Source of the DNA: Betaproteobacteria bacterium
GTDB lineage: Bacteria; Pseudomonadota; Gammaproteobacteria; Burkholderiales; SG8-41
Reading direction: 5' to 3'
DNA: 12,911 bases
NCBI GenBank assembly: GCA_025353085.1
Contig: JANXRI010000466.1
Coordinates: forward strand, 1-12,911
The notes below the pieces were generated by a model that searched no databases, was not told the DNA's origin, and was given only the letters and a program-made list of their open reading frames with translations. Numbering within the stretch: the stretch's first letter is position 1; each line of letters begins with the position of its first letter. Shown one piece after another: positions 7,444 through 12,911 of this stretch. A program made the position numbers and the translations under genes.

Positions 7444-7702
7444 AGGCGTTTGGTTCCTCTGGATTGATCGACCGCACATGCGACAAAGCGGCGGCAACCG
7501 CGCGCCGCAAGCTCCGCCGCGCTTTGCATTTCGTCCAAAGGAAGATTTTACTCCGAGAGCGTACGGTCTGGCTGTCGGATAACGCGTCGGCAGACGAGGA
7601 ATCGCGTGTGCAGGCCGGGGGTTCGCGTTATGCTAGTAGTGAAACGCGTGCGGCAAATTCTCCGTGGCTCACAGCAGCACTTTTTAATAAGGACGCATTT
7701 AC
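7444..7702. promoter_or_regulatory. Divergent intergenic region between nudC and the 7703 gene
   Basis: These 259 nt separate two genes reading away from each other, so promoters for both are expected. No convincing -35/-10 pair was found. The sequence TATGCT (7629-7634) could be a -10 for the plus strand but lacks a -35. It sits within an inverted repeat CGCGTT (7624-7629) / AACGCG (7643-7648) that could be an operator. A TAAAAT on the minus strand (7550-7545) is a possible nudC -10, also without a good -35. Confidence 0.3.
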
Positions 7703-8005
7703 GTGGCAACTCAACAAGACGGCAACCGCGGCAACGTCGACGTGGACGCGGCGGCCAGGCTAGTCACCGCGCTCGAGGAAGACCTCAAAAAGCTGTCCGG
7801 CTCGTCCGAAGACATCCAGCGATTGCGCGACGAAGTGCAAACGCTCAAGAACGTGCTCAATTCTCCGGTGCGCCGATCGCATTGGGTCGAAGAAGGCCTG
7901 CGCGGCGTGCGCGACGTATTCGAACGGGTGACCGATGAAGTCGTAGCGGACGGCGTCAAGGCCGGGCAATACATCGCGGAGATAGGCCGAATTCTCGGCT
8001 TGTAG
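7703..8005 (+). CDS. Small conserved-looking protein of unknown function, predicted coiled coil
   Basis: I do not recognise this 100-residue protein. It starts with GTG preceded by a good ribosome site (AAGGA at 7689-7693, 9 nt spacing), which together with codon use like its neighbours supports a real gene. Residues 14-55 are a charged amphipathic helix (LVTALEEDLKKL, IQRLRDEVQTLKNVL) suited to a coiled coil. After a break with Pro55 comes a second helix, WVEEGLRGVRDVFERVTDEVVADG, and an end with QYIAEIGRILGL. There is no signal peptide, cysteine, metal motif or membrane segment, so it is probably a soluble cytoplasmic oligomer. It is the first gene of the plus-strand run after nudC. A structural or accessory role is possible but not shown. 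Confidence 0.75.
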   Translation: MATQQDGNRGNVDVDAAARLVTALEEDLKKLSGSSEDIQRLRDEVQTLKNVLNSPVRRSHWVEEGLRGVRDVFERVTDEVVADGVKAGQYIAEIGRILGL

Positions 8006-8035
8006 AAACCGGTAGCGCCGCTGCTGCGCAATGAC

Positions 8036-8188
8036 ATGGCGGTCGGAAAAAGCAAAATATCGCTGGCAGCGATGCGAAAAAAATACGCGGGCACGGGCGA
8101 GCCGGTGACGTCGCATTTGCTGGCGCGCCTGCGGCGCGGTGAAGAGCGGCCCAAGGTAATCGTCCGCCCTGCCGATGCTCCGGCATGA
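8036..8188 (+). CDS. Possible 50-residue protein coupled to the NUDIX gene
   Basis: An ATG-started frame encodes 50 residues, basic and with a helical centre (KISLAAMRKKYAG, SHLLARLRRGEERPKVIV). Its TGA overlaps the ATG of the NUDIX gene (ATGA, 8185-8188). The NUDIX gene has no ribosome site of its own, so translation of this frame would explain how it is started. Against it, this ORF also has no clear ribosome site and no family I know. It may be a real small gene or a chance ORF. Confidence 0.35.
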   Translation: MAVGKSKISLAAMRKKYAGTGEPVTSHLLARLRRGEERPKVIVRPADAPA

Positions 8189-8709
8189 AAGCCGCGCCGG
8201 AATCCGCCAACCCATTGCACAAGGCCGGTGTTGCAGTGCTGCGTCCGCTCGATGGAGAGTGGCAATGTCTGCTGTTGCGCGCTTACCGCAACTGGAGTTT
8301 TGCCAAGGGCGAGATCGAACCCGGCGAGAGCCCGCTCGATGCGGCTGTGCGCGAGGTCGCGGAAGAAACCTCAGTCAACGATCTGGATTTTTTCTGGAGC
8401 GACGTATTTATTGAGACGACACCGCGCGCCGGTCATCAGGTTGCGCGTTACTACATTGCAGTCTCTCCGCAAGCACGCGTGTTCCCGTCCGGCACCCTCG
8501 ATGAGGCGGGGCTGGCGGCGTATCGAGCGTTATATGCAGAAGGCGTTACGAGAGGCCAAAGTGCATACGAGCTGGATCGCTCCTCACGATGCGTACGAAA
8601 GCGCGGTATCGAGCTTCGTTGCCGCGCTGCTGACCCCCGGGAAACGCAACTTGTTTCTCGAGTATTTCCGCGACACCATCGGTCTGCTGGCGTGGCTCGG
8701 CATGCTTAA
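8185..8709 (+). CDS. NUDIX hydrolase, truncated and joined to TreY sequence
   Basis: The first 100 residues are a NUDIX hydrolase of the MutT / diadenosine-polyphosphate type: strand KAGVAVLRP, then the NUDIX box from G42 (GEIEPGE, E48) to REVAEET (R56, E57, E60, E61), then ARYYIAV (87-93). These proteins hydrolyse nucleoside diphosphates linked to another moiety. After F100 the expected last strand and C-terminal helix (typically a PEHHE-W segment) are missing. Residues 101-114 (PSGTLDEAGLAAYR) look instead like TreY, in frame. The following 60 residues to the TGA at 8709 are out-of-frame TreY DNA and do not resemble a natural protein. The fold is therefore incomplete and activity doubtful. 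The start overlaps a possible 50-residue ORF by ATGA. The exact family substrate is not determinable. Confidence 0.7.
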   Translation: MKAAPESANPLHKAGVAVLRPLDGEWQCLLLRAYRNWSFAKGEIEPGESPLDAAVREVAEETSVNDLDFFWSDVFIETTPRAGHQVARYYIAVSPQARVFPSGTLDEAGLAAYRALYAEGVTRGQSAYELDRSSRCVRKRGIELRCRAADPRETQLVSRVFPRHHRSAGVARHA

Positions 8710-9331
8710 CAGCCTATCGATGATGCTGATCAAATACACCTCGCCCGGCGTGCCTGATTGCTATCAGGGCAACGAGTTTTTTGATTTTTCACTGGTCGAT
8801 CCCGACAACCGCCGGCCGGTCGATTACGCAAGCCGCGGCGAGGCGCTCATTGAACTCGCCGCCATGGTGCAGCGAAAGGCGCAGGGGCAAGCGCGAACGC
8901 TGTTTAAAAATGCGCCGCAAGATGGGCGGGCCAAACTGTATGTGATATGGCGGTTACTGATGCTGCGCCGGGCGCGTGCGTCATTGTTTCTGCATGGCGG
9001 CTACATGCCGCTCACCGCAGCGGGGACGCATGCCGCGAACGTGGTGGCGTATGCGAGGCGTTATGCGGGAAGCGGCGTGATCACGATTGCCGGGCGCATG
9101 TTTGGCGCGCTGGGTGTTGCGGCGGGCGCGTTGCCTTGCGGTGAAGCCACGTGGGGCGATACGCAAATTGCGCTGCCGTTCCTGGGAGAAGGCACTGTGC
9201 TCAGGCACGCGCTGTCCGGGGAAACTGTGAAGGTAGCCGCTGGCGCAATCCGCGTTGCCGATGCGTATGCGGCATTTCCGGGCGCTGTGTTTGAGTATGA
9301 CCGCGGCGAAATCGGCGCCGCGTCACGCTGA
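8485..9331 (+). pseudogene. treY: Maltooligosyltrehalose synthase fragment (C-terminal third, frameshifted)
   Basis: TreY isomerises the reducing-end linkage of maltodextrins to a trehalose linkage, the first step of the TreYZ pathway. Only about 280 of the usual 700-950 residues remain. The fragment begins in the NUDIX frame (PSGTLDEAGLAAYR, 8485-8526) and continues one frame over from 8519-8521 (RIERYMQKALREAKVHTSW). It then carries strong family motifs: NSLSMMLIKYTSPGVPD, YQGNEFFDFSLVDPDNRRP and the closing beta domain (VVAYARR, WGDTQIALP, ADAYAAFP). The catalytic GH13 barrel residues upstream are lost. The frame stays open for some 270 codons after the shift, so the damage may be recent. 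An ATG at 8534 could start a short product but has no ribosome site. An upstream extension of this frame to 8228 is only NUDIX DNA read in the wrong frame. treZ, malQ or glg genes, the usual partners, are absent here. Confidence 0.85.
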
Positions 9332-9345
9332 AGTGCTAATTGGAT

Positions 9346-9385
9346 CGGCGTCATCCGTCGGACATAGGCTTACAACGTGACGCCG
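9346..9385. repeat. 8-bp inverted repeat between treY remnant and kinase gene
   Basis: CGGCGTCA (9346-9353) and TGACGCCG (9378-9385) are perfect reverse complements separated by 24 nt. No T-run follows, so it is not a standard terminator. It may be an operator, an RNA hairpin, or chance in GC-rich DNA. It lies 15 nt after the treY stop and about 120 nt before the kinase start. Confidence 0.35.
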
Positions 9386-9506
9386 TGAGGCTGGTTCCTG
9401 CTGCTGGTTAGGCGCTGCCTGACGTTATTCGTCGCGGTGCCTGCCATAATTAATGATTCGCAATTTGTTTGCGTACACCCGAGTACCGTCCGTCCATGGT
9501 CTGTTC

Positions 9507-10238
9507 ATGAAACCCGTGCCGCCGCCCAAGCGTGTCCTCGTCGTTGATGTCGGCGGTTCCCATGTGAAATGTTTTGCGAGCGGCCAGAAAAAATCCCGCC
9601 AATTCGACTCCTGGTCCGAAATGTCGGCGGCGCAGATGGTTGAGCGCGTGTCAGCACTCGTCGAGGATTGGCCATTCGATTGTGTATCGGTCGGTTATCC
9701 CGGCGCAGTTACGGGTAACCGTCCGGCAGCAGAACCGCACAACCTCGGTGCGGGCTGGCAGGGCTTCGATTTTGAAGCCGCGTTTCGGCGGCCCACACTG
9801 GTCATCAACGACTCCGCTCTGCAGGCATATGGCGAGTATCGCGGCGGCAAAATGCTTTTTCTCGGCTTGGGCACCGGCCTCGGCACGACGCTGATCGCCG
9901 ACGACGTGATCATTCCGATGGAGCTCGCGCATTTGCCTTATAAACATAACTCGACCTATGAAGATTGGGTCGGCAAACGCGGGCTCGAGCGTATCGGTGA
10001 AGTAGAATGGCGCCGCGAAGTCCTGAAGATCGTCGAGCTTTTCCGCCGCGCTTTACTGCCGGATTACGTCGTGCTGGGTGGCGGCAATGCAGCGCGCATC
10101 GGAGAATCGCTCCCGCACGTGAGCCTCGTGAACGACCGCGCCGCTTTCGACGGCGGCATCCGCCTGTGGGAATCGACGAAGCATGCACCCGAAGGCCAGC
10201 GGTTTAAACAAGGGGCGGGCAACCCGGCGAATTTGTAA
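9507..10238 (+). CDS. ROK-family sugar kinase, polyphosphate-glucokinase-like
   Basis: The protein resembles strictly or partly polyphosphate-dependent glucokinases, which phosphorylate glucose to glucose-6-phosphate in the cytoplasm. Numbering from the chosen ATG (243 residues): phosphate-binding loop VVDVGGSHVK (12-21), VGYPGAV (62-68), likely catalytic base D102 in INDSALQAYGEY, second phosphate loop GLGTGLGTTL (120-129), ELAHLP (139-144), and VVLGGGNA near the end. The zinc-binding CxCGxxGCxE motif of many ROK proteins is absent, as in the PPGK group. An upstream in-frame ATG at 9453 would add 18 unalignable residues. The ATG at 9507 is preferred because family members begin just before the phosphate loop; neither has a clear ribosome site. 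CATAAT (9445-9450) is a possible -10. Phosphoketolase follows 12 nt downstream, so the two probably form an operon. Use of polyphosphate rather than ATP is inferred from family only. Confidence 0.8.
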   Translation: MKPVPPPKRVLVVDVGGSHVKCFASGQKKSRQFDSWSEMSAAQMVERVSALVEDWPFDCVSVGYPGAVTGNRPAAEPHNLGAGWQGFDFEAAFRRPTLVINDSALQAYGEYRGGKMLFLGLGTGLGTTLIADDVIIPMELAHLPYKHNSTYEDWVGKRGLERIGEVEWRREVLKIVELFRRALLPDYVVLGGGNAARIGESLPHVSLVNDRAAFDGGIRLWESTKHAPEGQRFKQGAGNPANL

Positions 10239-10269
10239 AGGATTCAGAACTTGAATGACTCTGGCATGA
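10239..10269 (+). promoter_or_regulatory. Ribosome site and competing starts of the phosphoketolase gene
   Basis: AGGA (10239-10242, directly after the kinase stop) lies 8 nt before TTG at 10251, the start chosen here. An out-of-frame ATG at 10255 opens a four-codon ORF whose TGA (10267-10269) overlaps the in-frame ATG at 10266. Initiation could therefore occur at TTG directly, or at ATG 10266 by termination-reinitiation. Either choice changes the protein by five residues only. Confidence 0.45.
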
Positions 10270-12626
10270 AGGCGGCGCTTTCCGATGACGCGCTTGAAAA
10301 AATGCACGCGTACTGGCGCGCCGCTAATTTCCTCTCGGTCGGCCAGATCTATTTGCAGGACAACGCGCTGATCGAGGAACCGCTTGAGAAAAAGCACATC
10401 AAGCGGCGCCTGCTCGGTCACTGGGGAACTACGCCGGGGCTCAATTTTATTTACGTGCATCTGAACCGGCTCATTCGAGAGCATGACCTCGACATGATTT
10501 ACATCATCGGGCCGGGGCATGGCGGCCCCGGCCTGGTGGCCAATACGTACCTCGAGGGCAGCTACACCGAACGCTACCCCGACATCACGCGCGATGCCGA
10601 CGGCATCAAACGCCTGTTCAAGCAGTTTTCATGGCCGTACGGCGTGCCGAGTCATGTCTCGCCGGAAGTGCCCGGTTCTATTCACGAAGGCGGTGAGCTC
10701 GGGTATTCGCTCGCGCATGCCTACGGCGCCGCTTTCGACAATCCGCAACTCATCGTCACCTGCATCATCGGCGACGGCGAGGCGGAAACCGGTGCGCTCG
10801 CAGCGAGCTGGCACTCCAATAAATTCTTGAATCCCGCGCGCGACGGCTGCGTGTTGCCGATTTTGCATTTGAACGGCTACAAAATCGCCAATCCCACCGT
10901 GCTTGCCCGCATTCCGCCGGAGGAGCTCGGCGAACTTATGCGCGGTTACGGTTACGAGCCGCTGTTCGTCGAAGGCAGCGATCCCATGGTCGTGCATCAG
11001 TTGCTCGCAGCAGCGCTCGATATTGCGATTGCGCGTATCCGCGAAATACAAAGCTCGGCTCGTGCCTCACCCGCTGCCGATTCACAGCGGCGGCGCTGGC
11101 CGATGATTGTTTTGCGCACGCCCAAAGGGTGGACCGGACCGCGCCGCGTCGATGGCGTGCAGGTCGAGGACAGCTGGCGCTCGCACCAGGTGCCGCTGTC
11201 AGAGTTCGAGACCGCTGAACATGTGCGGCAACTGGAAACCTGGCTGCAAAGCTACCGGCCGCGCGAATTGTTCGACGAGACCGGCCGCTTTCGCGCGGAG
11301 CTTGCAATCCTCGCGCCGGAAGGCAAGCGCCGCATGGGTGCGAATCCGCATGCGAACGGCGGTGAGCTGCTGAGACCGCTCGCAATGCCGGATTTCAGGG
11401 ATCATGCGGTGGCCTTGTCCGGTCCCGGCGAGCATAAAGCCGAAGCCACGCGGGTGCTCGGCGGATTTTTGCGCGATGTAATGAAAGCGAGTGCGGCCGA
11501 TCGCAATTTCCGCTTGTTCGGGCCCGACGAAACGGCGTCGAACCGCCTGCAGGATGTGTTTGATGCGAGCGGCAAAGCCTGGATGGCGGAGATGAAAGAA
11601 GGCGACGCGAACCTCCAGTCCGACGGCCGCGTGATGGAAATATTGAGCGAACATTTGTGCGAAGGCTGGCTTGAAGGCTATCTCCTGACCGGGCGCCACG
11701 GGCTGTTCTCGTGTTACGAGGCCTTCGTGCACATTATCGACTCGATGTTCAACCAGCACGCCAAATGGTTGAAAACGACGCGCGAAATTCCGTGGCGCGC
11801 ACCGATTGCTTCGCTCAATTATTTATTGACGTCGCATGTGTGGCGGCAGGATCACAATGGTTTTTCCCATCAGGACCCGGGGTTCATCGATCACGTCGCG
11901 AATAAAAAATCCGATGTCGTGCGGATTTATCTGCCGCCCGACGCCAACTGTCTGCTCGCGGTCGCCGACCACTGCCTGCGCAGCCGCAATTATGTGAACG
12001 TGATCGTCGCCGGCAAACAACCGGAATGGCAATGGCTCGATATTGAAGCAGCAATCCGTCATTGCAAGGCGGGCATGGGCGTCTGGGACTGGGCAAGCAG
12101 CGATGACGGCGCACCCGATGTTGTCATGGCCTGCGCGGGCGACGTGCCCACGCTCGAAACGCTGGCCGCGGTCCAGCTGCTGCGCGAATATGTGCCGGAC
12201 ATCCGCGTGCGGGTGGTCAATGTCGTCGATCTGATGGCGCTGCATCCGCGTTCAGAACATCCGCACGGTTGGGATGACGCAAGCTTCGACGAACTGTTCA
12301 CGCGCGACAAACCCATCATTTTCGCGTTCCACGGGTATCCGGGCCTCGTTCACCGCCTGACTTACCGCCGGAACAATCATCGCAACTTGCATGTGCGCGG
12401 CTACAAGGAAGAGGGCACGACGACGACACCGTTCGATATGGTGGTGCTCAACAATCTCGATCGTTATCAGCTCGCGTTCGATGCGATCCGCCGGATACCG
12501 CGTTTATCGGACCAGGTGCCGCGCGCGGCGGAGCGTTACGCCAAAACGATCGAGCGCCACCGTGAGTATGTGATCGAGCATGGCGAGGACATGCCCGAAA
12601 TATTGGACTGGCAGTGGGGGGAGTAA
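10251..12626 (+). CDS. xfp: Phosphoketolase (xylulose-5-P / fructose-6-P)
   Basis: This thiamine-diphosphate enzyme splits xylulose-5-phosphate (and often fructose-6-phosphate) with phosphate to acetyl-phosphate plus glyceraldehyde-3-P or erythrose-4-P. At 791 residues it has the standard length. Recognisable family segments are HWGTTPGLN (57-65), GPGHGGPG (87-94), PGSIHEGGELGYSLAHA (141-157) with H145, the ThDP motif GDGEAETG (174-181) with N208 downstream, DHNGFSHQDPG (534-544), and the C-terminal domain with RVVNVVDLMAL and HGYPGLVHRLTYRR. All look intact with no frameshift. The start is TTG at 10251 with AGGA 8 nt upstream; ATG at 10266 is the alternative. It lies 12 nt after a polyphosphate-glucokinase-like gene, suggesting a route from glucose to acetyl-phosphate through the pentose phosphates. 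Acetate kinase or phosphotransacetylase, the usual next enzymes, are not in the window. Confidence 0.95.
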   Translation: MNDSGMKAALSDDALEKMHAYWRAANFLSVGQIYLQDNALIEEPLEKKHIKRRLLGHWGTTPGLNFIYVHLNRLIREHDLDMIYIIGPGHGGPGLVANTYLEGSYTERYPDITRDADGIKRLFKQFSWPYGVPSHVSPEVPGSIHEGGELGYSLAHAYGAAFDNPQLIVTCIIGDGEAETGALAASWHSNKFLNPARDGCVLPILHLNGYKIANPTVLARIPPEELGELMRGYGYEPLFVEGSDPMVVHQLLAAALDIAIARIREIQSSARASPAADSQRRRWPMIVLRTPKGWTGPRRVDGVQVEDSWRSHQVPLSEFETAEHVRQLETWLQSYRPRELFDETGRFRAELAILAPEGKRRMGANPHANGGELLRPLAMPDFRDHAVALSGPGEHKAEATRVLGGFLRDVMKASAADRNFRLFGPDETASNRLQDVFDASGKAWMAEMKEGDANLQSDGRVMEILSEHLCEGWLEGYLLTGRHGLFSCYEAFVHIIDSMFNQHAKWLKTTREIPWRAPIASLNYLLTSHVWRQDHNGFSHQDPGFIDHVANKKSDVVRIYLPPDANCLLAVADHCLRSRNYVNVIVAGKQPEWQWLDIEAAIRHCKAGMGVWDWASSDDGAPDVVMACAGDVPTLETLAAVQLLREYVPDIRVRVVNVVDLMALHPRSEHPHGWDDASFDELFTRDKPIIFAFHGYPGLVHRLTYRRNNHRNLHVRGYKEEGTTTTPFDMVVLNNLDRYQLAFDAIRRIPRLSDQVPRAAERYAKTIERHREYVIEHGEDMPEILDWQWGE

Positions 12627-12628
12627 GC

Positions 12629-12646
12629 GCGCTGCCGGTGCAGCGC
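12629..12646 (+). terminator. Hairpin just after phosphoketolase, possible terminator
   Basis: GCGCTGC (12629-12635) and GCAGCGC (12640-12646) form a perfect 7-bp stem with a 4-nt loop, starting 3 nt after the xfp stop. The nearest T-run (12661-12665) is about 14 nt further on, so it does not fit a classical intrinsic terminator; it may instead protect the 3' end or aid another type of termination. Confidence 0.35.
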
Positions 12647-12720
12647 TATCGCAAGTGGTGTTTTTCAAAGAGAAGGCGACCCCAGCGAGACGTCCCCTTC
12701 GGGGATTCCCTGTGCTGCTC

Positions 12721-12818
12721 GCCGTGAAAAGCGGCTCAGAAAACTCGCTCGATAAATGAGAAAACACGTAAACGATTGCGAGCTCAAACAGTTCTTCGCC
12801 GAAAGCCCTTTTCACGGC
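12721..12818. repeat. Nested imperfect inverted repeat
   Basis: Outer arms GCCGTGAAAAG (12721-12731) and CTTTTCACGGC (12808-12818) pair perfectly over 11 bp. After one bulged base (12732) the stem continues for 4 bp (12733-12736 with 12804-12807). Inside, CTCGC (12744-12748) pairs with GCGAG (12778-12782), and TCG (12749-12751) with CGA (12773-12775) across a two-base bulge, closing a 21-nt A-rich loop. This nesting is more than expected from one chance repeat and suggests a folded RNA or a short element with terminal inverted repeats. Confidence 0.5.
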
Positions 12819-12911
12819 TGCGACTGCTCAGCGTCTCACGAGGGGAAAAACAAACTAGATGGTGAGAGTGCGAGCGACAGCGACGTCGCAATTCGCTGTG
12901 TTGTTTATTAG

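Larger units (their letters stand above)
12627..12911. other. 3' non-coding region rich in inverted repeats
   Basis: No convincing gene is seen in these 285 nt. Besides the hairpin at its start, a 5-bp stem with TTC loop (12693-12705), a nested hairpin (12721-12818) and a 7-bp inverted repeat ACAGCGA/TCGCTGT (12877-12883 / 12893-12899) are present. The last is followed by a T-rich end that could be a weak terminator. Base use is less GC-rich and more A-rich than the coding parts. It could be a structured RNA, a dispersed intergenic repeat, or a decayed sequence. Confidence 0.4.

Noticed and set aside
6580..7467. 295-codon plus-strand open frame opposite nudC
   Set aside because: It is the antisense of a clear nudC with intact zinc and NUDIX motifs; its composition is typical of a shadow frame and no domain is visible.
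7444..7497. Upstream extension of nudC to TTG 7497 or ATG 7479
   Set aside because: The extra 12-18 residues (including two cysteines) do not fit known NudC N-termini, TTG is a weak start, and AGAGGA lies before ATG 7443.
8228..8518. N-terminal part of a long frame (8228-9331) as a native extension of the TreY fragment
   Set aside because: Bases 8228-8484 encode the NUDIX domain in the other frame with all conserved motifs; the reading in this frame is Arg/Ala/Cys-rich and resembles no protein. Only the part from about 8519 is TreY.
9453..9506. Extension of the kinase to ATG 9453
   Set aside because: It adds 18 residues before the normal N-terminus and has no ribosome site; a -10-like CATAAT lies right beside it, which would leave almost no leader.
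12504..12815. 103-codon minus-strand frame at the right end
   Set aside because: It runs partly antisense to phosphoketolase and partly across the hairpin region; there is no domain, no ribosome site and the composition looks random.

Overview
The window reads as chromosomal DNA of a GC-rich proteobacterium, most likely a betaproteobacterium or close relative. This is an inference from gene content, protein style, the order mltD-gloB-methyltransferase-rnhA-dnaQ, and GTG/TTG start use. No rRNA, tRNA, CRISPR array, transposase or phage gene was seen.

Layout. (1) 1-2173, plus strand: the last codons of a peptide-type ABC permease overlap (ATGA) a 677-residue double ATPase of the Opp/Dpp/Yej family. 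(2) 2184-6604: a housekeeping block. mltD (lytic transglycosylase) and gloB (glyoxalase II) run on the minus strand. Diverging from gloB are a YafS-like methyltransferase, rnhA (RNase HI, ATGA overlap) and dnaQ (polymerase III proofreading subunit). E. coli has the same neighbours in the same order. (3) 6607-7443, minus: nudC, an NAD(H)/NAD-cap pyrophosphatase, convergent with dnaQ and 2 nt from it. (4) 7703-8188, plus: a 100-residue coiled-coil-like protein of unknown function and a possible 50-residue ORF. (5) 8185-9331: a rearranged stretch. The N-terminal two thirds of a NUDIX hydrolase runs without a stop into the C-terminal third of maltooligosyltrehalose synthase (TreY), and the TreY part carries a frameshift. 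(6) 9507-12626, plus: a polyphosphate-glucokinase-like ROK kinase followed 12 nt later by a phosphoketolase (Xfp). (7) 12627-12911: no gene seen, but several inverted repeats, including a nested one of about 98 nt.

How the parts fit. The right-hand part looks like the remains of a glycogen/trehalose/sugar-phosphate cluster. TreY normally acts on maltodextrins in the TreYZ trehalose pathway. The kinase would make glucose-6-phosphate, perhaps from polyphosphate. Phosphoketolase splits xylulose-5-P or fructose-6-P to acetyl-phosphate. A deletion or other join seems to have removed about two thirds of treY and whatever lay upstream, placing the cluster against the NUDIX gene. This is the most unusual event in the window. 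No clearly new multi-gene system was recognised. The best leads are the NUDIX/TreY junction, the identically spaced cysteine quartets in both halves of the ABC ATPase, the unknown 100-residue gene, and the structured 3' non-coding region.
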